A stretch of 64,000 nt of DNA from assembly GCA_003342895.1 (NCBI GenBank), contig PTFA01000081.1, positions 2,680,181 through 2,744,180 on the forward strand. Direction: 5' to 3'. Of the stretch, positions 12,201 to 24,884 are shown one piece after another (positions within the stretch are counted from its first letter, which is position 1; every line of letters begins with the position of its first letter). This DNA comes from Casuarius casuarius. Taxonomy: Eukaryota; Chordata; Aves; Casuariiformes; Casuariidae. Position numbers and translations under genes: made by a program. The notes beneath the pieces were generated by a model. That model was not told where the DNA came from and made no database searches. It saw only the letters and a list, made by a program, of their open reading frames with translations.

Positions 12201-15200
12201 CAGGGGCAGTGGGAGATAATTTTCCAGGCCCCTTCCTCTCCCATTCCCTAACATAATCTGCTGGCCCTGGTTTGGCAGCGGGTAACGGGCTGTGGTTACT
12301 CCTGTGGTTTAGGGCTGCCATCGGGGTGGGTGTCGCCAAGCCCATCCTCTTATCTCTGGGCAGCATGGTACATCCCCCTATTCCTCTTGCACAGCTCTTG
12401 GACTAAGATGGCCCTTGTAGCCTAGAGGCTAAATTCACATCTGTCACAGTAAACAGAAACCCCCTTAGTTTCAGCTTATCGCTGTCTTTGCAAACTCCAA
12501 CAGCACGAGAGCAGAACCAGGACTAGGATCAGCACAGCCTGAGTGGCAGACTGGTGCTTTTCTCCAATAAGACACATTGCTTCTCTAAAGCTACATGGTG
12601 CAATATACAACTTACATTAGATTTTCGACATCCTTCCCCCAGGTTTTCATCTCTCGAGCCTCTTTCTCTCCTGCCCCACCCTTCTAGGAATTCACACTGC
12701 ACATATTTCTGCAAAGGAATTAATGTTTGCTCTTTAAAGTTAAGGGAGAGGAATGTCTTTTCTATTAATGCTTATCATCATGTACTACTTCAATAAAGAT
12801 TCCTTATAAACCAAAAAGAATGTCCTGAGAAGATCTGAGAGGCTGAATTGCCCAAGACGTTCAGCACCAAGGGCCAGACCTCTGAACAGCCGCAATTTCA
12901 AACACAAAGAGAAGACTAAATAGCTGCTTAAATATTTGGTTAGAACAGGGCAGTGTATTTTCTGTGCTACTCAAAAAGGTGACATCCGCAGAAATCTTGT
13001 GGTGCAGCCCCTAGTCTGTGTCTGCAGCTCAGCTAGACCAAGGGATCTCTTGAAATGTCCTGTGGCCTCCTTCCTTCCCAAGGAAACAGGGCACATATGG
13101 GAGACAGACTGTGCTCGGGTCATTTCCTGACAAGGAGCCAGGATGCAACCAACTTGTGTGCTCAGAGACCAGGACGGTGAATATACACACAGCCCGGGCC
13201 CTTCTCTTCCATCATGATCATTTAGCAGAAAGCCATCACTTTTCCGGATGTCGCCAACCCCATTAGAGCATACAGCACAACACCACCACACGGCATCAAC
13301 AGCATCAGCTCTGCTGCTGTGAATGGCTTGGGTTGTGTCCCCAGAAAGAAGCGGACATGAGATCTGTGTGACCAAAAGGTGCAAAATTGATCACCTGAGC
13401 TAAAGCAGCAGCTCCTTCAGCAGGTATCAGTGGTAGCTTTCCACGTGCATGAGATACTTGAGATGACCTGAGGGATCGTTAGCACTGTGCATATACATAA
13501 CAAAGCCTGCAGGTGGACAGGTGAAGGTTCTTCTCATTTGCAAATTCAGTCTTTCATGATTCAGACCTTGTGAATCATATTTGAAATAAATAGCAAGGAA
13601 AAAAAGGAGCTTCTATATTCCAGACAACAGACTCCATATATGCATTTCTAAAATAATTCAGTGAGAGATCATCTGTTACACTTCTGCATGATGAGAGGGA
13701 AATTGTCCAAAGCTTGTATTCTAATGGGGAAAAAATAACCCTTGGAAGCAGAAAGAGGGAATCTGCTGGCAAAAAGACCCCAGAAAGCTTTGAGTGTTTC
13801 ACAGGCTATAACTGATACTGAGACTGGGGCAAATGGACAAAGAAATTCCTGAAGGCAGACTTCTCTCAAGCCCTAAATTCATGTTTTTTTATTTTGTGAA
13901 GAGACATCTTTAATGTTTTGGTGGAGGAGGTTGTTGGCCTGTCAGGGCTTTGGGGGGTTATTTAACTTCTTCCATTCACAGTCCTGGACTTCGTTGTCTT
14001 CTATCTTCCTCTATTTAAAGTGAATTTCTATCTCAGCTCTGAAATGCCAGGTTCCCATTCCAAAGATGTAATTTAACTTCTCCTGGAAGGGATTTGACTA
14101 TATTCATGGGTTTTCTGCAGCCAGAATGTAGGGGTTGTTCGGCTCCTATTCAAACCAAATTTGGGGCTCAATATACACATTGAAGCCTAAATCAATAGAA
14201 GCAGACTGCACTCAAGTCCTCACAAGACCAGAGCCCTTGCAACTTTGCTTGTTACAAAGTGTAGAAAATATGATGTTTTGCCTCTTAAAGAACAAGAAGA
14301 AAGGGAGAGAAAAGCTCTTCAGGTATAGTTAGCTAGAAGTGTAGTTAACTGGAAGCATAGACACATACCAGAGATCTTAAATGGTGGTTATCTTATGTGA
14401 CATGACCATTCCACCTTCCAGCAGTGCCGTGGTACAATGCAGTGTAAAAGTTCCCTAAGAACTCCACCGTTTTATGAAAAAATAGACATCCAAGTGGCTT
14501 TGTGCTCTCAGCTGTAAAGGTTGAAGCCACAGGGCTTGCTGGGGGTAAGGAGTGCCAAGGGAAGCCCATCGCCAGGATGGGTGGCATGGTCCAGGGCTGG
14601 CATGCAGCCTCCCCTCTTAGTTGGATTAGCTGTGTGCCGTATAGTATACATAGTACCCAGGGACTGATGGAGATGGGAGAATGGGAGAAAGTCAGTGGGT
14701 CACAAAAGAAACCCTATTTAGATCGCTTTCTCTACTTATTCCAGTAACAGGATCAGAGAGAGCCATTTTCATGGCTCTTTACCCCGGGAGGCTTCTCCCA
14801 CAGCAATGGCCTCCTCTGACGCCTCTCCACGCCAGTGTTATGGCTGCGTTTCACTAGTGAAAGGATCGTCTGAAGCCCCATCCCTAAATCACTTTAGCTG
14901 TTGGAGTCACTCTAGGGTTTCAAACAACCGCATCCCGCTGAACCAGAAGAAACTCATTAAGCTCTGGATACAGATGAATGCAGCAGAAGCAATTACTGCC
15001 ATATCGGCACGGCAAACTCCAGTTTCACTTAGTAGCCAGAGTTCATTCATGTAAGTGGATCTTGTGCGAAGAGCAAGCCCTGCAAGACCAGAGCTGTGTA
15101 TTTCTTAACAAAAAAGGATGGGAAGAAGGAACAGGACTAGATTCCTGAACTTAAATAGCAGGGCTGGGCTGAGAGATAAACAAACTCTTAAATCATGATG

Positions 15201-16520
15201 CTGTGCTGTTGCCAGACTGATATATCTCTCCTTTGAAAATAGTGTCTGAGAGGAAATGACAAATAATTTTCCATATGCAGACCTTGCAGACACACTGAAG
15301 TGAGTAACTTGGAGGACGTTAGTATTTTCAATATTCCTGTTCTTCCGGAAATCAATGGCCAAATCCCCACTGAGCATAACGAGAGCCTCTAACTCCTGGA
15401 AATGTTGCTGAAAACGCGGAGAGCATGGTCTAGTAAATGATGAGTAAAGACCCAGAAATGATGTGTAGGATTCCAGTGGTACGTGGGCTCATGTTTGGAC
15501 TGCAGCCATGTGGAGGTCACGGAGGGAAATAAATCAGTGGCTAGTGAGCTGCTCTGGCTAACTTGGCTGTGATTTCTGCCCCGTACTCATTGTAGTGACT
15601 CCAGGCCCTGGCCAGGCCATTTGTCAGTGCGATGGCGGAAATGCAAAATCCAGATCATTACAATGGAGACCATTGAAAGAAACCTCTCAGGAGAAATACT
15701 GCTGAGCAAAGGGAGTCATCAGCCCTCTGCAGCTGCGAATATGTTGTCTAGGACAAGAAAACACAGGGAAAAATAAATAAATACCACCAAATCCTGTATT
15801 AAGGTCTCGGACCAAATGAAGTCACTTCCAGAAAAACATTGTCAAGCACTTAGCTCGTTTAACACACAGGTCTGTGTGTGTGCACGCTGTAATTACAGCC
15901 TGGAGAGGGCTTTTCTGGAGGGGCTAGGAGGCCACGCGCCCTGCCTGGAGCAGGCAGGTCCGGGGCATGATGGGGTAGTGGAGGCACTGCCAGGCCGTCA
16001 TCTTGGATCCCTGGGCACCATCCTGCACCTTCACCTGAGAAACCTTTCTAACGTATGGCTGAAGGTCTCCAGCCCCTGGTGGATCCTCCAGTGATCATTA
16101 GTCATATATTTCCCCCACAAGCTTCCCCGTACCCCAGTTCCCCCAGGTTTCTTCTATCCTCCCTTCACACCTGGTCTGTTAAAGGTAAACTTTTTGCAAG
16201 CTCTGGCATCACTCCAGCATCTGTCATCTGTGAAACACTCAGTTTGCAAGAGCTCATCGGGGAACCAGTCTTCAAGGCAAGGAAAGTTTGCAGCAGCATC
16301 TTCCAAAATAAGCAGCCGCTCAGTGGCATGACTGACATCTCCAGGAACTCAAACAGACATGGAGATTTGAGAGGTTTTGCTGTGTAATTAGGGGCTGAAC
16401 GCTGAACACAAGCTGTATTACAGTGCTCTGTGCTCCTCCTGAGCAGTAAACCAATGCCTGTGCTTTGTACCTGTAGCACTAGCTGTAACTTCGGGTTTTA
16501 CAAATGTTCAAAGCAGCAAA
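9300..16520. other. non-coding; CpG-rich pocket at the start, then nothing recognised
   Basis: About 9300-9425 continues the CpG-rich pocket that starts with the TCC tract, with about 14 CpG in total. The remainder has short frames only. A T-run (10143-10153) and a (TA)n run (about 10505-10515) are present. The AT-rich stretch at 11090-11290 looks low in repeats and could be conserved non-coding DNA, but that cannot be judged here. No Ns occur. Confidence 0.55.
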
Positions 16521-16523
16521 GGT

Positions 16524-16595
16524 GCTGTATTCATCCCCACTTTACCTTCAGTTTGAGCTGCTATATTCATCCCCACTTTACCTTCAGTTTGAAGC
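16524..16595 (+). repeat. 36-bp tandem duplication (two copies, near-identical)
   Basis: A 36-bp unit starting GCTGTATTCATCCCCAC at 16524 is repeated from 16560 as GCTATATTCATCCCCAC. I see one substitution (G to A at the fourth base) and a one-base insertion close to the end of the second copy. The unit length is a multiple of three, so it also appears as a repeat in overlapping chance reading frames, but no gene is supported here. Confidence 0.93.
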
Positions 16596-17656
16596 TAGAC
16601 CAGACTTTTCTCTTCCTACAGTGAGTGAAATTCTCACTGAGGCTGAGAAGAATTATGTAGCTTTTCAAGCAGTTGTGTCTTCTTTAAGTGCTATTTTTTT
16701 AAAACTTCAGTGAATCGTAAGCCTAGAGTGGGTGCCCAACACAGCTAAGCTCAGTGATTTGCAGAAAGTGCACAAAAGCCAGGGAGAAGAGGGGTTATCT
16801 CAGGGGGTTCAGTCCTGTCAAAGCCTACTCTGGCTTGGCAAGGAATCCATCTGTATTAACACTTGCTGCAATAACATCCTTCAGCTGGTTCGTCCCTGCC
16901 GTAGGTGCAGGCTGCTGGACTAAGACCCTTTGCCTTGGAAGAATTCCTCTGTTGTTTAATTTTGGTTCCCATTTTTAGGGAGGAGGCAAAGCCTGCCCTC
17001 CGTTGTGTCCTCTCCTTCAGCATTTCTACTTCCTTCCCATAACTCGCCTTGGGCTCCCACTAAATAAGGCCCAGATATCAAGATGTTCAGGATCACCGTC
17101 AACAGAAAAACAGTATGCTCTTTTATTTTATTTACACAGCTGCCATGAATTTTGTTATGCCTAAGTCCTCTGTCTCTTCCTCTCTCAGTGGGCTGGGGAA
17201 AGAAGAATGGGCTTTTAAGCATTTGTGTTTACTTTTATTACTCTTTAAAATGTTTTATGGCCTTTTAACAGAGTGGCACAATAATATTAAAATAACTTAA
17301 AAAAAAAGAAATAGAAAAAATGTATTAAAGCATCATAGAAATGGATTTAACACTTCAAATACCCCTTCAAAGGGGCTCCCTGTCCTTCCTTTGAAGTGGA
17401 GCAATAAATTCACTTTGCAGTTCTTTATTAGGGGGTTTATTGCAAATTAGAGTACATGCACTAAACAAAATGTCTGTTTATCTATATACGGCTATTTGAC
17501 TACAATTTGGATGTAAGATAATGTATTGTACATTACAATGCAATTTATAGTACAGTAGCAAGTAGAGATTCAGTCAAGAGCCTCCCCCATGCTTGGTGCT
17601 ACAGCTATCTCTATTAAAAGTCAGTTTTACTCTCAAAACTAAGCAGAACGATGGTG

Positions 17657-17768
17657 TCAAATGGGAAGATCACTGAAGGAATTTGTTTAAGGTTGCACAG
17701 CGAGGCAGTGGGCGATGCAGAGCCAGAGCCTGGCCTGGCGTCTCGTACCTCCGAGCATCCCTCTGCTT
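17657..17768 (-). mobile_element. MIR/CORE-SINE-like ancient repeat, reverse orientation
   Basis: The plus strand reads like the reverse complement of the MIR SINE body in the right order. A segment AAATGGGAAGATCACTGAAG corresponds to the GATGAGGAAACTGAG part. GTTTAAGGTTGCACAGC corresponds to AAGGTCACACAGC, and GCAGAGCCAGAGCCTGG corresponds to GCAGAGCCAGGATTCGAACC. A region of short CTC/CCT blocks follows, as before the tRNA-derived head. Four blocks in the right order and spacing make chance unlikely. MIR-type SINEs are old enough to be shared across amniotes. The copy is heavily diverged and inactive. Exact family (MIR or another tRNA-SINE with a similar core) is not determinable by eye. 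Confidence 0.55.
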
Positions 17769-17964
17769 CTCCCAGCGTTGCCTCCCTGGCTTTGCAGAAC
17801 GTGTCTTGCACAACAAATTATCCCAAACAGTTATGATACGCTGTTAGTCTTATCTTGCTCCCTGGTAGCTGGAATTAAAATAATCCAGTGTACAAATGCA
17901 GGCAATTATCGCTGAGACGGTAGACAAAACAAGGGGACACAAGGAACAAGAAACAGCAAGGCTC

Positions 17965-18275
17965 TGGCGCGGGGCGAGGCGTCCATCTCAAAGCGAGCAC
18001 ACGGCACAGGAAGGCAGGAGGTGGGCGCCGTCTTTTAAAAATAGTCATGTACGCATTTTTTACTGCGTTCGGGCTGCATCACGTCCTGAGCAGCACCAAG
18101 AGCCAGCAGCACTGCTTCCTCTAGGGCCAGGGCAGGGTCAGCACTTCCCCGGGTACCACAGCGGCGAGGGATGTGCCTCGTGCCTTAAGGATGCTCGCTC
18201 TTCCTCTCCGAGGAGGAGCGCGGCAGTTCAGGCAAAGCCCTGCGCTGCGGTTCGGCTGTCGCCCCAGGGGTGAGA
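17965..18275. promoter_or_regulatory. CpG-rich patch, island-like
   Basis: By hand count there are about 24 CpG dinucleotides in roughly 310 bp, in sequence of about 60% GC. This is close to the number expected from base composition, so CpG is not depleted as it is in surrounding sequence. It includes GGCGCGGGGCGAGGCGTCC, GCGGCGAGG and GCGCTGCGGTTCGG. Such patches often mark promoters, unmethylated regulatory DNA or recombination-driven GC conversion in birds. I see no TATA box, initiator or downstream open frame that would make this a definite promoter. Direction is unknown. Confidence 0.4.
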
Positions 18276-20979
18276 CCGGCAGGCTGCTGCAGGCCTTTTG
18301 GCACTGTCCCCGCTGGGGACTGGGATTTATGGCCCTCACATGCGTCTCATGAACCCCCAAGAGGCATGCGGAGGGAAAAGGCAGCCTGATGCACTGTTTC
18401 AGGCCAGTATTTTCGCAGTGCTGATAATTTTCCTTTGCATTCCTATTGTGTTTGCAAAGCTTGTGGAGAAACTGGTGAATTAAGAAGCGGGGAAAGAGGA
18501 TTGTGCATACATATGTGATTTATGTGACACAAGTAATCACCACCGGGGATGTCGCAAAGGAGCCTGACGCTGGGGGGTGGCACGGGGGAGGAGACCGCGT
18601 TGTAATTATGGCACTTAGAGCAGCAACAATCTCCCGGTAGCCCAGAAAGATAAATCTGCCACTAGTTCAGCATCCTGCTCCTGCTCAAAGTTATGGCATC
18701 CTGGGTTTCAGAAGGACCAGCACCAAATGCTTCATTTTAAACAGCTTCCCCTCTTCTGAGAGATCCAACAAACATCCTCAGGATCTCCAGTGAATAAGTA
18801 ACTCTTTGAAATCGGGCTTCCCCGTTGCGTGAAACATCCCAAGGAATGCTTGCCTGTCTCTTCGGCACTATGTAAACATCACCGTGCACAATCAGCAGCT
18901 ATTTTTTTTCTTGAATTGCAGCATAATCAGTCCTTCAAAGGGCCAGCTCCTCATGCTCGAGCTCGCCAAGCTGTTTTTCGGGAAGTCACATTTCTGGCCA
19001 GGTGCTCCAGCCCTCCCGTACGTTCCCCAGTTTCTCTGCAGCTCATGAGCCTGAACAGAAGCCGTTTGACCGAGCTCGCTGCCGGGCTGGAGGAGGCCAC
19101 CAGCCGATAAATGCACCTCCTTGCAACAGCATCTTCTCCACAGCCTTGTGTTACCAGCCACGGTTGGACTGATTTCCCTCCCCTGAGCATCTCTCCCTCC
19201 AGCTAGGATCAGAAACGCTCCGACAAGGCTGGCTTTCTCCCTCCATACCAGCAATATCCTGATTAAGTTATAAATTTGCTCCTAAAAGGCCCGTTGTCAT
19301 GTTCAAGTTACGCAGGGTGAAAACAGAATCACACTACAAGGTAGCAGAGGGAGATTAAATATTAGAGCCAAATAGGTTACAGATTTATTCCATAAACTTC
19401 TCACAATTTCATTGTATTTTTTCCTTCTTTGATGAATGGATTTTTCCTATGTTTGACAGATTTATTTTTTGTGGCAGGTATTTTCTTCTGTTGCCACAGT
19501 TTATGCCAGTTTTCCATTAAATCCTAAGGAACAAGATGAGGTGAGAAGTAAGTTTGTTTGTAGCTGCAATTTGATTTAGGTGCATGTAGTTCATATTGGA
19601 GAACGTTTTTTTAAACAACACAGGGACTCTGTATCCTAAGCCTTTGTATGGCTGTTTGGAAACATTGATGTTTTCAGGAAAAGAAAAAAATCCAAAGGAA
19701 ATGATAGGATCTGTAAATTGCATTAAAAAAATTAAGATTTTAAAAGACCTGTTTTAAACATCACCTGTAAATTGGAGATTTTCTAAAAGATTGTGGAATA
19801 TTTACATATAGTTAAAAGGGGGTTTTTGTAGAGAGCTGCGGAGTATTTATACATTACCAAAAGGAATTCCAGTCCATGTGCTCAGGCAGGCTTTAGGTTT
19901 CCTCAGATTTCTTTGGAGATTTCCAAAGCTGTAAATGCAGTAAATATGATCAGACATTGCTCTGTCTGAATTCTGTTAAGCTGACGCTTTTTTTTTTAAG
20001 AATACGATCCGTGGTTTATTTTGCTTGACCCATATTTGATATTTAAGGAAATTAAATAAATCTCACATTTAGTCTCCCAAAATAATATGCGGTGTCCATT
20101 AACACATGTTAAAATTAATGAAAGCTTGGTGGTGAGCGTATAAATAGCACAGCCGCCAGCCTGTTTTGTAAAACTGGAGCTGAGCTCTCCCTGCTGTAAA
20201 ATGTGCAGAGCGGCTTCGCGGAGATAATATTTGTTGCTATTTGTGATCTCTCTTTTATTGTTACTACTTTATGGGCTCTTTGGTTGCACAGCATCCAGCT
20301 CTGCAACGTGGTACTCCATCGATACCCTGCAGCTCTGCTGTAACGCTTGCAAGTTGCTCAGTGTTTCCACTTTCAGCCCTACCTGGAAAAAATGAGCCCG
20401 GGTGATTGCTCATTTACAAAACAATATCCTGCTATAATTGCACCACGTTGAGGGGAGAGACTTCCAGTGTGCCATCCCCCTTGGCAAATGTAGACAGCGA
20501 TTGATGTACTAAATTAAGGGAAAAAAATGAATTAATCTAACACTTTTAAACCACCTGAAACAGGGACTTGGACCAAGCTGTTGATTATCCATCTCATTTT
20601 TCCTTACTATTAAAGTTCCTAATTTCTTTTTCCCTNAGATGGCAGTTCTCTTCCAAGCCCACCTCCATGGATTTTTATGGGGCAGACCGTAGCTCCGTGG
20701 CGTAGCACCATGGCTCTCCAGCAGCAAGTTTATTCCCCATTGGCTTGTGCCTGTTTTTACTAGCATGAATTACATCAGAATCTGGCCCTCTGCTTTGTTG
20801 TTTAATAAAAGCATGGTGTCATAGGCATGAGCTTAGCATGACAAATACCCCAAAACGCGATAAGGTCACCTTACCCCACATCTCTGCTCATTATTTGGCT
20901 GCAAACAAAGCCACCTTAAAGCAAGTCCGTGGTTAAATAGGTGCTGCAAGTGTCATGCTGAAGACCAGGACATCTCCTT

Positions 20980-21185
20980 ATCCGGTGCCTCCGCACTGCA
21001 GCCCCCGGCAGCTCCCTGCAGTGCCAGGAGAAGGCTTGCGGGCGCTTCGCATCCCTTCGCGCTGCCTCCTCACCCCCCAGGTTCAGGGACCATCGCTTTC
21101 TCACGCACACAATACGCATCTGTCGCTGGGCACGTCCTGACACCTTCACCCATCGCGGTGCTTGCTGCCGAGAGCAACGGCGGGG
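20980..21185. promoter_or_regulatory. CpG-rich patch, island-like
   Basis: By hand count there are about 18 CpG in about 206 bp at roughly 60% GC, near the composition expectation. Examples are TTGCGGGCGCTTCGC, CCATCGCGGTG and AACGGCGGGG. It meets the classical size and ratio criteria only narrowly. No coding start is evident on either side. It may be a small CpG island or a GC-rich conversion hotspot. Confidence 0.35.
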
Positions 21186-22327
21186 TGGTGCAGGCCAAAG
21201 GTTTGCCTGAATATCCAGGTAAAACTCTGGAGATGGAGTCTGCCCCCCATTAAGAAGCTGTTGCGAAGATGCAAACAATAAATGGGATCTGATCACGTGA
21301 GGTCAGGAAGCTAATCCCCCCGCCACCCAAAGAGAAAAGGCACCCTGCAAGCAAGCAAACAGGAGAGGCAGGTGTGGAGATGTTCTGCAGGAAAGACGAA
21401 TGGACGTCAAGCGAGCACGTGCACCCCCACGAAGGTGGCGTTCACCAAAAAGCNTTTTCCTCCCTCCTCCCCTGTCCCAGTTAAGCTTGGGGATTTTTTT
21501 CCATCAGCTCTCACCAGAAAGCATCAAAAGCTTGTTCCAAACTCCACTGACATCACAGGGAGGCTTTCCAAAGGCTAATGGGCTTTGGGATCAGGCCCCA
21601 GGGTTTTATTCCAAACATTCACAACAGNGAGCTTAACGCGGCTCTCCTATGTGCATGCGCGCAAGAAGGTTTTTCCAATATGATGTTNGTTTGGGACAAA
21701 ATTCACCCCAACACAGTGGGCTTGAAGTGAAGCCCATTTAAATCACATCAATCACTTAAAACAGGACGNGAGCAGGGCCAGGCCCGGCCAGCAGAAGTGG
21801 ATATCATTTTACACCCGCTCTTATCAGCAAAGCCAAGAGGGGAGGGACACCCGTCCCAGGCAGTTGCCGAAAAGAAGTGCCAATGGCTTTGGGGAGGAGG
21901 GGAAACATCTTAGCCCTGCTGCCTCCTGCCATGCTTCTTGCCTCCCCGTTAGCAGCACCGTGCTGCTGAGATGGTGGTGGCAATGCTGTCTAGAGGGAGC
22001 CTAGAGGTCTGTGATGAACAGAGCNGGGAAAACATCCAGGAGGAAGCTCACAGAGCATCTCTGCTGTGCTCTTTTTTTGCCAGTGAGAAAGAGGCCGTGC
22101 AAGAAGAAGGATGGATTTGAATATTTCTGCACCTTCCTTTTGGTGGTGTTCCTCNATCCGGTGTTAGACATTGATCTCTGCTTAACTGACCAGAAGGTCA
22201 CAGATCCATGAGATGTGAATGTGATCCTAATTAGCTCACTTCAGGTTACACATTGATTTTCTGTGCGTTGCCCTTTGGACCTGTGGAGCAGCTTGTTTTT
22301 GAGGAGAACATAAAAGAGAGAGGGGCC

Positions 22328-22339
22328 GGGGGGGGGGGG
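22328..22339 (+). repeat. G12 homopolymer
   Basis: Twelve consecutive G residues follow AGGGGCC and precede TTAGTTACAG. Runs of this length are prone to slippage and sequencing error. Confidence 0.9.
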
Positions 22340-24860
22340 TTAGTTACAGCTATAAATTTTACAGTTCACTGGAAACCACATTAAATGGCAACATCAGTTT
22401 ATAGATCAATGCTGCAGCTGCTTGGTCATTAAAGTGATGGTGGTAGATTATTGTGTTGTNGCCTTGTAAAATATGGGCACTGTATTTGCTGGGCAAGAAC
22501 TTAAAAAGAATGATAAAAGCCTCCAGTGCCCTTGATTTCTTGTTTCTCTGGTGTTACAATNGGCAATATGGTATGATCTGTGTGTGCTCTTTTCTGGGGT
22601 GCNAGAATTTGCAAGGCTTTTCTCTTCCACTCCAGACCTGGTGGGTCTTTCTGGACTAGGGAGTCCTCCAGAGGGGTCGCACTGATTCTTGGCCACTCTC
22701 CACCTGGACCAGGCATGTTGGATATGGCCAGACCATCCCNAAATTGCAGTGGTCCTCCAGGGTCAGCGATTGGTATCGCCACTGAATCAGTGTGCACGGT
22801 TCTGTGGCTTCTTCCGTGCATCTGCCTTGCCCAGCGCTGAGCCAGGTCTTCCAAGCCACAGTGCAGCATGCGCCTCTCCAAGTTCAGTGATATATGAGGG
22901 CAAGATTCGCATGCGAAAATAAAACTGGGAAACGATAAATATGCAGTCTCTTCCCAGACAGTGCCTAATCTTTGCCTGTCTTCTGAAAATCTAGACATTT
23001 ATTTTGGAATAAGGAAAGGGCTGCTTTAGAAGTTTTGGCCACTGTCGGAGGCGCTGAGCTCTTTGGAAAATTCCAGCCACAATATACTGTGTAATGACCA
23101 ATAAATTTTGTATTGATGTTTTCCTTCCTTATCGAAAAGAAAGTGTTCTGCAGGACTAGAGTGATGCTAGCTGGAGGGATTAGGGGTAATAACCACACTT
23201 TAGCCTACACATGGCACAAAGTCTCTTCCGAAAAAGGAACACTAAACTCTCACTTCGTCACTAGACTGGTTAGTCNCAAAGTTTTCTTAGCAAAAGGGAT
23301 TTTTCCAGATCTAAAATGCAATATTGTCAAGTGAAATTAATTAGCTCCACTGTACAATAGTCAAATGGGAATTCTCTGGGAAACATNTTTTTGCTGACTG
23401 GGAGGCTAATTCTGTGAAATGAAAAATTTTAAGAAATGCTACTGCTACTATTCACTGGACATTACAAAATTTCTGTGGCTAACATCTAACATCCTGCTTG
23501 CTTTGTGAAAGATAACTGTGAAACGAGATGAAGAGCACGGCTGCCATGAGCCACANTGTTGGGTCCAGGTGCAGATAGAAATCTGAGTACAATCCTCCCT
23601 TGTTTATTGCTGATACAGGCTTCAGGCTGGATGGCTATGAGGCGGCAGGTTGTCATCTTCCCACGTAAAAGCCAGGCCACTAAAACCACTGGTTAAATTC
23701 ACGCTGCAGGAAGAACAAGCACTAGCTTGAATCGAGTCCAGGTCAGCTGCGATCTCAGACACCACCATAAGGCAGTTAACCTTCATTTGTTGAATGAGTT
23801 GATGGGATCGACCTTCCCACTCACTTTCTCAGGGACAGAAAACTATCAATATTCTGGGCATGTTCTTGGCAGTTTTTGCAGAGAGTCAAGACTCACATGG
23901 TGCATGTGAGACCTTGCTGTGCTTTCAGTTCAAGAGCCAGAAGAGGAGCANAGTGCTTTCAAGGATGTGTGAAGGACCTCTTCTGCTCTTCCCTGTGAAT
24001 AGTAAGAGCTTTTATCTCCTGTGTTTCAAAAAGTGGTTTAGTCTCATGATGCTAAATCCACTTTAAAAATAACAGAAACAGATTTTTTTTTTTTGATGTG
24101 TGGGAGCTTTGTTTGACTAAGTAGAGAGTAAAGGCTTAAGACCACATCTGTCATCAAGCAACATCCCATTTATAGCACTTTGACAGTGTAAAAGTTCTGT
24201 AAGCAGGCCTCAGATCATCCATGCTGATGCACTACTGGTTTCTATAAAATGTCACGGCCAGATCGTGGTCCTGGGGAACCTCATGGTGGGAGAATGAGTG
24301 TGGTATGTCGTTAGTGCTTTGATATCTCAGCGGGGGTTCACTGGGGACTTTCTGTCAGTGGGACAAAGATGAAAGGTCTGGCAGTGGCTTATCTCGGCCA
24401 GGCTAGCAGTAGCACGGGCCAAAGCAGGCTACACTGTCTTGCCGCAAGTCAAACCATTCAGAAATTGGCCTTCAAAGGCAAGAAGCACAATATCTCCTTG
24501 ATGACAAATGCTTAAAACCATCTGTATAGTTCAACCTTCTCATTATTTGGGTGTTGTTCTGTTTACTGCCCTGTTTTTAAAAATAAAGACTGTATCAGGA
24601 AAGGGTTGTAACACACCCCTNCAAAGACATTATTTTCAATTCAAAATTTCCTATGTCCCCAAGTAAAAACATGAATCAGAGATAAAATCTGACACATTCT
24701 CACCATTTGTCTCTCTGGCAAAGGAAAAGAAGGGTCATTTGGTTCTGGATCTGACGTACAGGATGCCATTCGAGCCGTCCTACTTGATAGCTTCAACTTG
24801 AACTTGTCCACTTACATAAATGGGGTTGATTTATAGCCTTGCAACAGAGGCTTTGAGCTT

Positions 24861-24884
24861 TGTGTGATTATCTGTGTGATTATA
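24861..24884 (+). repeat. 12-bp tandem duplication
   Basis: TGTGTGATTATC at 24861-24872 is followed directly by TGTGTGATTATA at 24873-24884. The two copies differ only in the last base. Confidence 0.88.

Larger units (their letters stand above)
16600..20975. other. non-coding, outside the MIR-like remnant and CpG-rich patch
   Basis: This is AT-rich sequence around 17230-17560 and 19300-20110, with a GC-richer island between (17.9-19.2 kb). No recognised gene occurs. The first N of the second N-bearing block is at 20636. Confidence 0.55.

Noticed and set aside
22501..22998. Minus-strand frame of 165 codons that at first sight suggested a degraded reverse-transcriptase end
   Set aside because: No catalytic or conserved motif could be placed, four Ns interrupt it, and no alignment to a known LINE could be made by eye.
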